The position numbers were made by a program, and so were the translations under genes. From contig NZ_CP092362.2 in NCBI RefSeq assembly GCF_022370635.2, positions 620,001 to 684,000 on the forward strand: 64,000 nt of DNA, written 5' to 3'. The notes below the pieces were generated by a model. It ran no database searches. It saw only the letters and a list, made by a program, of their open reading frames with translations, and was not told the origin of the DNA. The stretch is from Mycolicibacterium crocinum (GTDB taxonomy: Bacteria; Actinomycetota; Actinomycetes; Mycobacteriales; Mycobacteriaceae). Below, piece by piece: positions 56,426-64,000 of the stretch. Position 1 is the stretch's first letter, and each line of letters opens with the position of its first letter.

Positions 56426-56468
56426 GGACGGCTCCTGTGCTTCACGTCGAGTTGGCTGATAGTACCAA

Positions 56469-58580
56469 TCAGCGGGGCGGACCCAGCGACCGTCGCCGGC
56501 TCCGGGTCGATGCCGGCCCGGCGTGCGCCAACCGGAGTATCAGAACCAGTGACTCACCGGGCTGGACGCCGGCCAGTTCGCTGAACTGCAATTTCAGCTC
56601 GACAAGGTCAGGGGCGAAAACCGGTGACAATTCCGAGAGTTCGTGGCGATGGGCGGCGTGCAGGAACACCGGCGAAATGGGATGGACCGCCAAGCCGGTT
56701 CGTTGGGCGACGATCCAGACCGCCTCGGCAGCCGCACCGCCGCGGGCGTAGTCGATCAACTGATCCCCGGTGGTGGTGATCACGGCGATCGCGGACGTGG
56801 CGTGAACCCGGTCCGCGACGTCTTCGCCGAGAGCTTCCCCGGCGTCCCAGTCCGCCAGCAGATCCATCACGTCGGAGCGCCGGAGAATCTCCATTACCGC
56901 GAAGTCACCCGGCGCGAGTTCCAGCCCCCGGACGTCGATGCCGCTGTCCGCAGGTTGGTCACCGGGCCAGCGCATCTCGGAGATCATCTCCCGGTGCAGT
57001 CGCGGTGTGAGGAAGCGCCGCCGGTCGGTCGCCGCCAGAATCGTTGCCGCCCGGTCGATATCAGCGCGGTCGGTGAGTAGATGCAAGCCCGCTCCTTCGC
57101 GGGACGCCCACTCGTGCAGCGCGTCGACCGTGTCGGTGGGTAGCGGTTGCGGGTTGCCCAGGCGGCGGTTGGTTTCCCGCCGCAGCATCGGTTCGTACAG
57201 CCCGGCCAGGTCGGCGTCACCACCGGCGCCCAACCGCAGCGTCGCCTCGAGCAGTGTCGCCCCGTCGGCCGTCCACTCAACCGAGCCGAGCACGCCCGCG
57301 TGTGCTGCGGCAACCCGGGCATTGAAGGTCGCCGCGCCGACGGCTACCGCGCTGCCCCGGAAGGCCACATCCATCATCGACTTGTATTGCGGCGCAATAC
57401 GGATCCGCACTGAGTCCGCCGCGGTCTCGATCTGCCAGGGCTGTGCGTTTCCGCCCGAGGGGGCCCGGATCGCGGCCTGGGCGATCGCTGTCGCGGGGTC
57501 GTCCGGTTCCTCGGCGTCCGGTGCCGGTTCCTCGGTGTCCGGTTGCGCTGGCTGGGCGAGATCCGGCTCGGTGATCTCGTCGAGCGCTTGGCCGATGTCG
57601 ATGCGGACCTGACCGGACGCCAGCGGTTCACCCAGGCCGATGCGGCGCGCGCCTTCGGCGACGATCGTCGCGCCCAGCGTGACCTCACCGGCCAGCTGCG
57701 GCCAGGTGGACAGCGTGTGGCCGACCTCGACCAGCGACGCGGTCAGCCGTCCGGACGACCGGCTGGCGTCGAGGTGACGCAGCATGTAGGGAATACGGTC
57801 CTGCTGCGATAGTGCGGCCAACTGCGCGGAGTCCACCCCACCGAGAACGCCGTGCATGACGGGACGATCCGGCTCGAGATCGAAACGCTCCACGTCGATC
57901 AGCCCGCGATCACTGGTCGCCATGAGCACCGGAAGTCGTCGGTCCCTGGCAGCCTCACGGATCCGGACCTTCATATCCAGCGAGTCGCATTCCTCGACCA
58001 CGATGTCGATGTCGTCGAGGAACTCGTCGAGTGAGTCCGCGCGCACACCAGAGGTCATGACCTCGACCCGCAGGTAGGGGTCGAGCTCCGCAATCCGCCG
58101 GGCCGTCACAACGGCCTTGTTGAGCCCGATGTCCAGGATGGTGGCCGGCACCCGGTTGAGGTTCGACAGCTCGAGATGGTCGAAGTCGGCGAGTCGCAAT
58201 GTGCCGCAGAGCCCTTCGGCGGCCAGGGTGTGGGCGATGACGTGGCCGACGCTGAGTCCGGCGATCGCGATCCGAACGTTTCCGAGCCGGCGCTGCTCGG
58301 CGGTGGTGATCAGATTACGGTTGCGGTCGGTGCGCACAGCCCGAAAGCCGTTCGGCCCCAGGATGGCAACGACGGTTCGCCGCCACGGGTAGTGCGCCCA
58401 CCGGGTCGGCTCGTCCAGCAACTCGGCGCCCGGCGCCGGCGCGAGCTTGCGGAGGTCGGCGAGCAGCGCAGCACGGTGGTCGATGAATTCGACACCGGGA
58501 TCCTGTCGCAGCGCGTCGAGTGCGGCGTCCCCGTCACTCAGGATGACGGCGGAGTAGCTCGCTGTTGCGTCAACTGCCAT
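56469..58580 (-). CDS. moeY: MoeY-like fusion of a ThiF/E1 domain and a nitroreductase domain
   Basis: 703 residues, near the ~715 of M. tuberculosis MoeY (Rv1355c). The N-terminal half is a ThiF/MoeB-type adenylating fold (IAGLSVGHVIAHTLAAEG, ADFDHLELSNLNR, VVEECDSLDMKVRIREAA). The C-terminal half is an FMN nitroreductase-like domain (APSGGNAQPWQI, LRRETNRRL, LRRSDVMDLLADW). The proposed molybdopterin role is by annotation only. It starts 3 bases after the P450 stop, indicating an operon. Confidence 0.87.
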   Translation of the reverse strand: MAVDATASYSAVILSDGDAALDALRQDPGVEFIDHRAALLADLRKLAPAPGAELLDEPTRWAHYPWRRTVVAILGPNGFRAVRTDRNRNLITTAEQRRLGNVRIAIAGLSVGHVIAHTLAAEGLCGTLRLADFDHLELSNLNRVPATILDIGLNKAVVTARRIAELDPYLRVEVMTSGVRADSLDEFLDDIDIVVEECDSLDMKVRIREAARDRRLPVLMATSDRGLIDVERFDLEPDRPVMHGVLGGVDSAQLAALSQQDRIPYMLRHLDASRSSGRLTASLVEVGHTLSTWPQLAGEVTLGATIVAEGARRIGLGEPLASGQVRIDIGQALDEITEPDLAQPAQPDTEEPAPDAEEPDDPATAIAQAAIRAPSGGNAQPWQIETAADSVRIRIAPQYKSMMDVAFRGSAVAVGAATFNARVAAAHAGVLGSVEWTADGATLLEATLRLGAGGDADLAGLYEPMLRRETNRRLGNPQPLPTDTVDALHEWASREGAGLHLLTDRADIDRAATILAATDRRRFLTPRLHREMISEMRWPGDQPADSGIDVRGLELAPGDFAVMEILRRSDVMDLLADWDAGEALGEDVADRVHATSAIAVITTTGDQLIDYARGGAAAEAVWIVAQRTGLAVHPISPVFLHAAHRHELSELSPVFAPDLVELKLQFSELAGVQPGESLVLILRLAHAGPASTRSRRRSLGPPR

Positions 58581-58583
58581 GTG

Positions 58584-59951
58584 TCAGCGCTTTCGGATTC
58601 GGGCGCGGATCGGCGCGCCGGCGATCATCGTGAAATGCAAGGCAAGAGGGAAGTCCGCCTCCAGCGAGGCGATGTCCACCTGGCGGATGATGCTTGCCAG
58701 GGCGAGTGTGACCTCCAGCATGGCGAAGTGGTCGCCGATGCACGAGCGCGGGCCGCCTCCGAACGGAATGTACTGCCAGCGTTCAAGTTTCTTGACAGCG
58801 TCCGGGGCGAACCGGTCGGGGTTGAACCGCAGCGGATCGTCCCACAGCGCTGGATCGCGCTGGACGGCCATCCTGCCGAGCACCACCATGGTGCCGGCTT
58901 CCACCCGGTAACCGCCGACTTCGAGGTCGCGGCAGGCCATCCGGGTCCCGGTCGGTGCCGGCGGGCACAGCCGCAGCGACTCGCGCACCACCTGTGCGGT
59001 ATAGCCCAGGTTGGGCAGGTCGTCCGGGTTCAGTGGCCGATCGGGCAGGGCCGCCACCTCGGCGACGACGCGGTCCTGACAGGCGGGATCGTGGCCGAGT
59101 GCCCACAGTGCGTAGGCGAGGGTTGTTGCTGTGGTGTCGTGACCGGCGAACAGGAAGATGATGATCTCATCGCAGATCTCGCTGTCGGACAGCCGTTTTC
59201 CCGTTTCCGGGTCTTCTGCGGCGATGAGGGCGTGGACCAGCGGTGCGACCCGGTTCGGGTCACGTCGGCATTCGCTGACGATATCGCCGGCGAGACGATG
59301 CAGTTTCGCGCTTGCCTCGCGTGCTCGGCGACGCGCCGGTGTGGGCAGCCAACGGGGAGCGCGGACCGGACGGGTGGCGCGGGAGATCGCGTACGACAGT
59401 GCGATGCGCAAGGGTTCGGCGACATCGTCGGCGCGCGCCTCGAGATCCATCCCGAGCACCGAAAGTCCAAGAGCCCTTAGCGTGAGCGCGCGGGATTCGG
59501 CGTCGAGGTCCACCTCGCCGCCGTCGGGCCAAGCGGTGCACACCGAGTCGGCGGCTTGGGCCATGTGTCCGCCGAACTCGCGGACCCGCTGCTTGGTGAA
59601 GACGGGCTGGATCGTGCGCCGTCGTGGTCGCCACGGTTCGTAGGGAAGGTCGGCCAGGTTGGCGCCGATGATCCGGCGCATCTCGTCGAAGACCGGGCTG
59701 GTCTTGTCCACCGAACCGTCCTTGATGCTGAGGACATCGCGCAACGCGCCCGGCGAGGTGACGAGAACCATCGGTGGCATCAGCCAGCGCGGGCCCACCG
59801 TGAACCGTGTGACAGGTCCGCCGGCGTCGCGCAGCCGCTCGGTGCCGGTGCTGAATTCCTTCACCGCTTTCAGCCGCTGGCGCAAGGGCATCGGATTGAC
59901 CGGCGCCAACGGCAACGAGTCGAGGCCACCGCTGGAAGGGGCCTGTGTCAC
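58584..59951 (-). CDS. Cytochrome P450
   Basis: 455 residues. I-helix FAGHDTTATT, ExxR in VRESLRLCP, and haem ligand motif FGGGPRSCIGDHFA with the cysteine present. It hydroxylates or oxidises a lipophilic substrate with an external ferredoxin partner that is not nearby. CYP number not assigned. It is the first gene of the probable P450-moeY-methyltransferase operon. Confidence 0.95.
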   Translation of the reverse strand: MTQAPSSGGLDSLPLAPVNPMPLRQRLKAVKEFSTGTERLRDAGGPVTRFTVGPRWLMPPMVLVTSPGALRDVLSIKDGSVDKTSPVFDEMRRIIGANLADLPYEPWRPRRRTIQPVFTKQRVREFGGHMAQAADSVCTAWPDGGEVDLDAESRALTLRALGLSVLGMDLEARADDVAEPLRIALSYAISRATRPVRAPRWLPTPARRRAREASAKLHRLAGDIVSECRRDPNRVAPLVHALIAAEDPETGKRLSDSEICDEIIIFLFAGHDTTATTLAYALWALGHDPACQDRVVAEVAALPDRPLNPDDLPNLGYTAQVVRESLRLCPPAPTGTRMACRDLEVGGYRVEAGTMVVLGRMAVQRDPALWDDPLRFNPDRFAPDAVKKLERWQYIPFGGGPRSCIGDHFAMLEVTLALASIIRQVDIASLEADFPLALHFTMIAGAPIRARIRKR

Positions 59952-60046
59952 GCGGTCCTCCCACTATTTCACTGAGGAACGAAAGTGTACCGATCGAGTC
60001 CGGGTTTAATGATGGGGCGTAAGTGGCGCGGGAAGAAGGGTTGTGG

Positions 60047-60910
60047 ATGGGGATTCGACCGCTGTGGCGGATACCGGGCATCGTCCTGCGGGAGCGCTTC
60101 CATTCGCCGGGGCGCGAACGGATTCCCGAACCGATGGTGATGGACGACGCCGAATCCGTTGCCTTCTTTCACGCCGGCGGTGCGGCCAACCCCGGTATGC
60201 GAGCTGTGTATGACCTGTGTGCCCGCTCGATCGACACGATGCTGCCGCGGGGCGGGCGGTTGCTCGACCTCGGCATCGGCTCCGGGCGTGCGCTGAGCGC
60301 AGTGCTGCGACGGCGCACGGACATCACCGCGGTCGGTGTCGACCTGGCGCCCAACATGCTGGCGACCGCCGGGGATCTGTTCGCCGCCGAAGGCCTCGAC
60401 GGGCGAGTGGAATTGGTACAGGCCGACATCACCGCGTTGCCCGCTTCACTTGCGGGTGCGCCGTGGGATGCGATCTCGTGCATGTGGACTCTGCATCAGT
60501 TGCCCGACGCCGATGTCCTGAGCGCCGCGCTGCGGCAGATCGCCGCGGTCCGGCGCGACAGCGGTGCCTCGCTGTGGATCTCCGATTTCGCGCGGCTGCG
60601 TGATCCGTCGGCCTGCCCAGCCATGTTGCAGTGTGTGGACCCCGATTCGCCGATGGGTCTGCGGCAGGACGCGATCGCCAGTGAGGCGGCGGCGTTCACC
60701 CGTGAAGAACTGTCGGCGGCTCTGGCTGTGGCGGGGCTGGGCGGGTTGAGCTCCGGTCACGCCACGCCGCTGCCGTACCTGCAGGCGTACTGGATGTTCG
60801 GCGCGAAGGGTGAACAGGCTCCCGCGGGCAAGCGGCCCGCGCAGCTTCACGGTCAGGCGCGGCGGGAGGCGGCGCTGTTGCGGTGGGGTTTCACCGCTAA
60901 GCCGTTCTGA
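60047..60910 (+). CDS. Class I SAM-dependent methyltransferase
   Basis: 287 residues from ATG 60047, chosen over GTG 60023 because GAAGGG lies 6 bases before it. SAM loop LLDLGIGSGRALSAVL, VGVDLAPNML, and a catalytic-domain core with WTLHQLPDA. Divergent from the P450 gene. Substrate unknown. Confidence 0.85.
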   Translation: MGIRPLWRIPGIVLRERFHSPGRERIPEPMVMDDAESVAFFHAGGAANPGMRAVYDLCARSIDTMLPRGGRLLDLGIGSGRALSAVLRRRTDITAVGVDLAPNMLATAGDLFAAEGLDGRVELVQADITALPASLAGAPWDAISCMWTLHQLPDADVLSAALRQIAAVRRDSGASLWISDFARLRDPSACPAMLQCVDPDSPMGLRQDAIASEAAAFTREELSAALAVAGLGGLSSGHATPLPYLQAYWMFGAKGEQAPAGKRPAQLHGQARREAALLRWGFTAKPF

Positions 60911-60913
60911 CCG

Positions 60914-61813
60914 CTAGACGGGAATCGTTGTGCCTGTTTCTTTTTCGGCGAACTGCACCACCCTGGCGGCCGCGTCGTAGTCGCAGGCCTTGGGTGAGCG
61001 GCCGATCAACGCCGGCTCGCCGCGCAGCGCCAGCCGGGCGCTGACCCCGACGTAGCTGCCCGGCGGGATCGGCTCGCTGATGCAGTAGAGCGTGGGAGCC
61101 GCGCCCTCGTCGATGTCATTGGCGAACCGATCGGCCGCACCTTTGGCGACCTTGTGGACCAAGGACATCAACGGTGAATCGCTGGTGTGCGTCAGGTTGG
61201 AGGCGACCCAACCGGGGTGGACCAGCTGGGTGACGACGCCAGAGTCGGCGGCGCGCAGACGCCGGTCGAGTTCGAGACCCCACAGCATCATCGCGAGCTT
61301 GGAATGCGTGTACGCGCCCATCGAGGTCCACTTGGCGCGGCGCAGGTGCATGTCGTCGAGGCGAAGGGTCGCCTGGCGATGGCCATCGGAGGAGACGTTG
61401 ATGATCTGCGAACGGATCCGGCCGAACAGCAGGTTCGTCAGGGCGAACGGGCCGAGCACGTTGGTGCCCATCGTCATCTCGAAACCGTCGACGGTCTCGC
61501 GGCGCTTGTCGGTCAGTGCGCCGGCGTTGTTGATCAGGATGTCGACGTCGCCGTCGAGCCTGTCGCCGAAACCGCGGACCGACCCGAGGTCGGCCAGATC
61601 CAGCTCGATCACCTCGGTGGACCCGTCGATCTCGGCGGCACGCTGGGCGCCCAGCTCGGTGTTGCGGACGGCCATGATGACGTGGGCGCCCGCGCGGGCG
61701 AGCGCCCTCGTCGTGCCCAGCCCCACGCCGTTGGTCGCGCCCGTCACGATGATCCGTTTGCCGGTCAGATTGCCGAGCCGGGTCGGCGCCCACTGCGTCA
61801 CGCGGCGGAGCAT
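60914..61813 (-). CDS. Short-chain dehydrogenase/reductase (retinol dehydrogenase-like)
   Basis: 299 residues from ATG 61813. TGATNGVGLGTTRALARAG cofactor loop, NNAGAL, INVSSDGH, and YTHSKLAMM (Tyr-x3-Lys). The AVRN after the second strand suggests NADP preference. Resembles long-chain alcohol or retinol-type SDRs. Converges with the methyltransferase gene. Confidence 0.88.
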   Translation of the reverse strand: MLRRVTQWAPTRLGNLTGKRIIVTGATNGVGLGTTRALARAGAHVIMAVRNTELGAQRAAEIDGSTEVIELDLADLGSVRGFGDRLDGDVDILINNAGALTDKRRETVDGFEMTMGTNVLGPFALTNLLFGRIRSQIINVSSDGHRQATLRLDDMHLRRAKWTSMGAYTHSKLAMMLWGLELDRRLRAADSGVVTQLVHPGWVASNLTHTSDSPLMSLVHKVAKGAADRFANDIDEGAAPTLYCISEPIPPGSYVGVSARLALRGEPALIGRSPKACDYDAAARVVQFAEKETGTTIPV

Positions 61814-61862
61814 AGCGGGAATTCTGGACAAACAAGACCATCTAAGCAATCGCTCTGCGATC

Positions 61863-62318
61863 ATGCCCTTTGACATGAGTGACAGTGCGCAGGCGATCAC
61901 CAATCTCCTTTACGTATATGCCGAGCTGATCGACGCCGGCGACCTCGACGGGGTCGCCGACCTGTTCGCGCATGGCCGGATCTGCGGTGTGGAGAACGGT
62001 CCGCCCGAGACCGTCTTCGAAGGCCGGGACCGGGTCCGCGAGATGTACGAGATGGCGACCCGCCTCTACGAAGACGGCACGCCGAAGACCAAGCACAACA
62101 CCAGCAATGTCCAGCTGTACATCGACGACGAGGCCGGCACGGCCCGCAGCAGGTCCTATTACTGCGTCACCCAGGCCACGCCCGATCTTCCTCTGCAGGT
62201 GATCGTCACCGGCCACTATCACGACACCTTCCAGCGGGTAGACGGCCAGTGGTGGTTCGACTCGCGCACCATGTTCGTCGACCAGGTCGGCGACGTGAGC
62301 CACCATCTGAAGTTCTGA
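61863..62318 (+). CDS. NTF2/SnoaL-like small enzyme
   Basis: 151 residues (ATG 61875 is an alternative start). The N-terminal helix pattern NLLYVYAELIDAGDLDGVADLFAHG and the beta-sheet with HNTSNVQLYIDDEAGTA are typical of the NTF2-like fold used by SnoaL cyclases, isomerases and dehydratases. It sits directly upstream of a sulfotransferase on the same strand (4-base gap), so it is probably part of the same pathway. Confidence 0.82.
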   Translation: MPFDMSDSAQAITNLLYVYAELIDAGDLDGVADLFAHGRICGVENGPPETVFEGRDRVREMYEMATRLYEDGTPKTKHNTSNVQLYIDDEAGTARSRSYYCVTQATPDLPLQVIVTGHYHDTFQRVDGQWWFDSRTMFVDQVGDVSHHLKF

Positions 62319-62322
62319 GCTG

Positions 62323-63495
62323 ATGGCTGACACGGGCACCTTTGCGATGGCGGGCGTCCTGGCCGACGCGCAGCGCAAAGAGGGACTGACCGAGTGGGGG
62401 CCCGGGGAGTTCGAGGAGCCGCTGGGCGTCCTGCTCGACGACTATCCCAGTGCGGGGCTCAACGCGATCGGGGAGCACATCCTGCGGTCTGGCATCGTGC
62501 ACAGCCTCCGGATGCGGCTGCGGACGCAGGAGTGGATCCGCCGTCATCCCGAGATCCTCGACGAGCAGATCGAGGCGCCCATCGTCGTCGTCGGGATGAT
62601 GCGCAGCGGCACCACGCTGCTGCAACGCCTGCTGGCCGCCGACACCCGGCTGCACTGCGCCCGCGGCTGGGAGGTGGTCGAAGCCGCACCCAAACTCGAC
62701 TACGACTTCACCGGCACCGACCCGCGCATCGCGATCAGTGAAGCGAGGGAGAACAAGTCCCGGGAGCTGGCCCCCGAACTGTTCGCCATCCACCCGATGT
62801 ACGCGTCGGAAGCCGAAGAGGAGATCGTCTTCCTGGCCGACGCGTTTCTCTCGCATGTGCCGGAGTCGGGCGCGAACCTGCCCCACTATCGATCATGGTT
62901 GGACACACAGGATTTCGCACCCGCATACGCCTATCTGCATCGGATGTTGCGATTCCTGCAGTGGCAGAAACGTCGCCGGGGCGTGACCGCAGGCCGCTGG
63001 GTTCTGAAATCGCCTGCCCATCTCGGCTACCTCGACACCCTGCGCGCCGAGTTCCCCGATGTGCACGTGGTGCACATGCATCGCAACCCGCGCACCACCG
63101 TCGCCTCCGGCGCCAGCCTGAATGCGACCTTGCACGCCATGCACGCCGACTCTGTCGACCCCAGGCGGGTGGGGGCGCAGTGGCTGGAACGGATGGGCTG
63201 GACCAACGACCGGGCGATGGCGGTGCGCGGCGAGCTCGATGAATCGTTATGGGTCACCGACATCCAGTACGAGGACGCAGTCGCCGACCCGATCGGTCAG
63301 GTGCGGCGGGTGTACGACGCAATCGGCATGGAGCTGACGGACACCGCCGTGACCGCGATGAACGAGTGGCTGGCCAACCGACCGCGCGAGGTGGCGCGCC
63401 CGCCCTACGGCCTGCCGACCTACGGCCTCACCGACGAGCAAGTGGACGAGCGTTTCTCGCTGTACAACAAGCGCTTTCGAAAGGACTACCAATGA
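62323..63495 (+). CDS. Sulfotransferase-family protein
   Basis: 390 residues. The PAPS-binding loop GMMRSGTTLLQRLL is at about residues 88-101, and the 3'-phosphate-binding motif is suggested by MHRNPRTTVASG. Members transfer sulfate, or are found among mycobacterial PAPS-independent relatives. The stop overlaps the next gene start (ATGA). Confidence 0.88.
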   Translation: MADTGTFAMAGVLADAQRKEGLTEWGPGEFEEPLGVLLDDYPSAGLNAIGEHILRSGIVHSLRMRLRTQEWIRRHPEILDEQIEAPIVVVGMMRSGTTLLQRLLAADTRLHCARGWEVVEAAPKLDYDFTGTDPRIAISEARENKSRELAPELFAIHPMYASEAEEEIVFLADAFLSHVPESGANLPHYRSWLDTQDFAPAYAYLHRMLRFLQWQKRRRGVTAGRWVLKSPAHLGYLDTLRAEFPDVHVVHMHRNPRTTVASGASLNATLHAMHADSVDPRRVGAQWLERMGWTNDRAMAVRGELDESLWVTDIQYEDAVADPIGQVRRVYDAIGMELTDTAVTAMNEWLANRPREVARPPYGLPTYGLTDEQVDERFSLYNKRFRKDYQ

Positions 63496-64000
63496 GCGCC
63501 GACGACCCGGTGGCAACAGCGTCGCAGCACGAGCAGGAGCTGGCCGCGCTCGAGCTGACCGAACATCCGACCGTCAAAGAGGCCTACCGGACGGTCGCGG
63601 AGAATTGGCTGAGCCGGGCCAAGGCCTCCGACGCCATGCGGGAGCGGTTCGACGCGGCGTTCGCCGAGGTGATGTTCTCGGCAGCGGTGTGGTCGTCGAA
63701 TCAGGACAAGCTGCGGCCGAAGGTCAGCTGCATCACCCGGCTGGCGCACCCCGTCGGTGATCGCCAGATCCCCGGATCTCGTTGGGGCATCGACAATCCC
63801 GATACCGTATACCGGGTCATCCCGATCTCGGGTGACGAACGCTACGTGATCCGCGGTCGCGTCGGTGAGCACCGGATGACCGAAAACTACTTCACGCTCT
63901 GGGACGCCAACATGGGGACCGTGGCCGTGCTCAACGGCAAGACGATGGACGTCGACAGCGACGGCAGCTACACCATCACCGTGGATTCCGAGCCCGCGAA
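63492..64000 (+). CDS. Hypothetical protein, partial (runs off the window)
   Basis: ATG overlaps the sulfotransferase stop. The visible 169 residues have a helical N terminus and then a beta-rich region (TVYRVIPISGDERYVIRGRVG, FTLWDANMGTVAVLNGKTM). Reminiscent of DUF1214-type domains but not certain. Coupling to the sulfotransferase indicates the same pathway. Confidence 0.7.
   Translation, partial: MSADDPVATASQHEQELAALELTEHPTVKEAYRTVAENWLSRAKASDAMRERFDAAFAEVMFSAAVWSSNQDKLRPKVSCITRLAHPVGDRQIPGSRWGIDNPDTVYRVIPISGDERYVIRGRVGEHRMTENYFTLWDANMGTVAVLNGKTMDVDSDGSYTITVDSEPA

Overview
The window is typical mycobacterial DNA: high G+C, frequent GTG starts, dense coding on both strands. The gene order closely follows M. 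tuberculosis etfD-iniR-iniBAC-lpqJ, dnaK-grpE-dnaJ1-hspR and clpB-(Rv0383c)-(pyrE)-(Rv0380c). The blocks are separated by genes typical of fast-growing environmental mycobacteria (F420-dependent oxidoreductases, alpha/beta hydrolases, P450, sulfotransferase). The host is most likely a Mycolicibacterium-type species. I saw no rRNA, tRNA, CRISPR array or insertion sequence.

Layout. 1-1.3 kb: the end of a secreted protein and a frameshifted exported repeat protein. 1.3-17.5 kb: a cell-envelope stress block. It holds etfD (membrane Fe-S oxidoreductase of fatty-acid oxidation, with two palindromic operators), an IniR-like LuxR regulator, an Hsp70-like membrane protein with a poly-Thr tail in the same operon, two iniB paralogues (each preceded by CCCCTAA-type boxes), the dynamin-like GTPases iniA and iniC, three single-pass proteins sharing a PWYR-TM-Ser/Thr/Pro architecture, an F420-type oxidoreductase and lipoprotein lpqJ. 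17.6-29 kb: lipid and hydrolase metabolism, with an acyl-CoA dehydrogenase, SDR, F420 oxidoreductase, two transporters and four alpha/beta hydrolases (one without its nucleophile). 29.1-31.6 kb: a small type VII secretion-like island with an EspC-like protein, a large WXG-headed protein and two small membrane proteins.

31.8-42.7 kb: the HspR heat-shock regulon. dnaK-grpE-dnaJ1-hspR and clpB each carry an HspR operator (HAIR), and clpB also has a SigH-like promoter. Between them lie an aldose epimerase-like gene, a flavohaemoglobin, a GAP-family membrane protein and small proteins. 42.7-45.9 kb: a TetR regulator divergent from a monooxygenase-hydrolase pair, with two near-identical operator copies between them. 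46-52.8 kb: the Rv0383c-like gene, an SDR, pyrE, a degenerate Rossmann protein, a GGDEF-EAL cyclic-di-GMP enzyme with an unknown partner gene, and a SpoU-type RNA methyltransferase. 52.8-64 kb: a GH76 mannanase-like gene coupled to an NhaA-DsbA fusion, a P450-moeY-methyltransferase operon, and a redox/sulfotransferase cluster running off the window.

The most interesting parts are the enlarged ini locus, where dynamin-like GTPases sit among an Hsp70-like membrane protein and mucin-like PWYR proteins, and the small type VII island inserted before dnaK.
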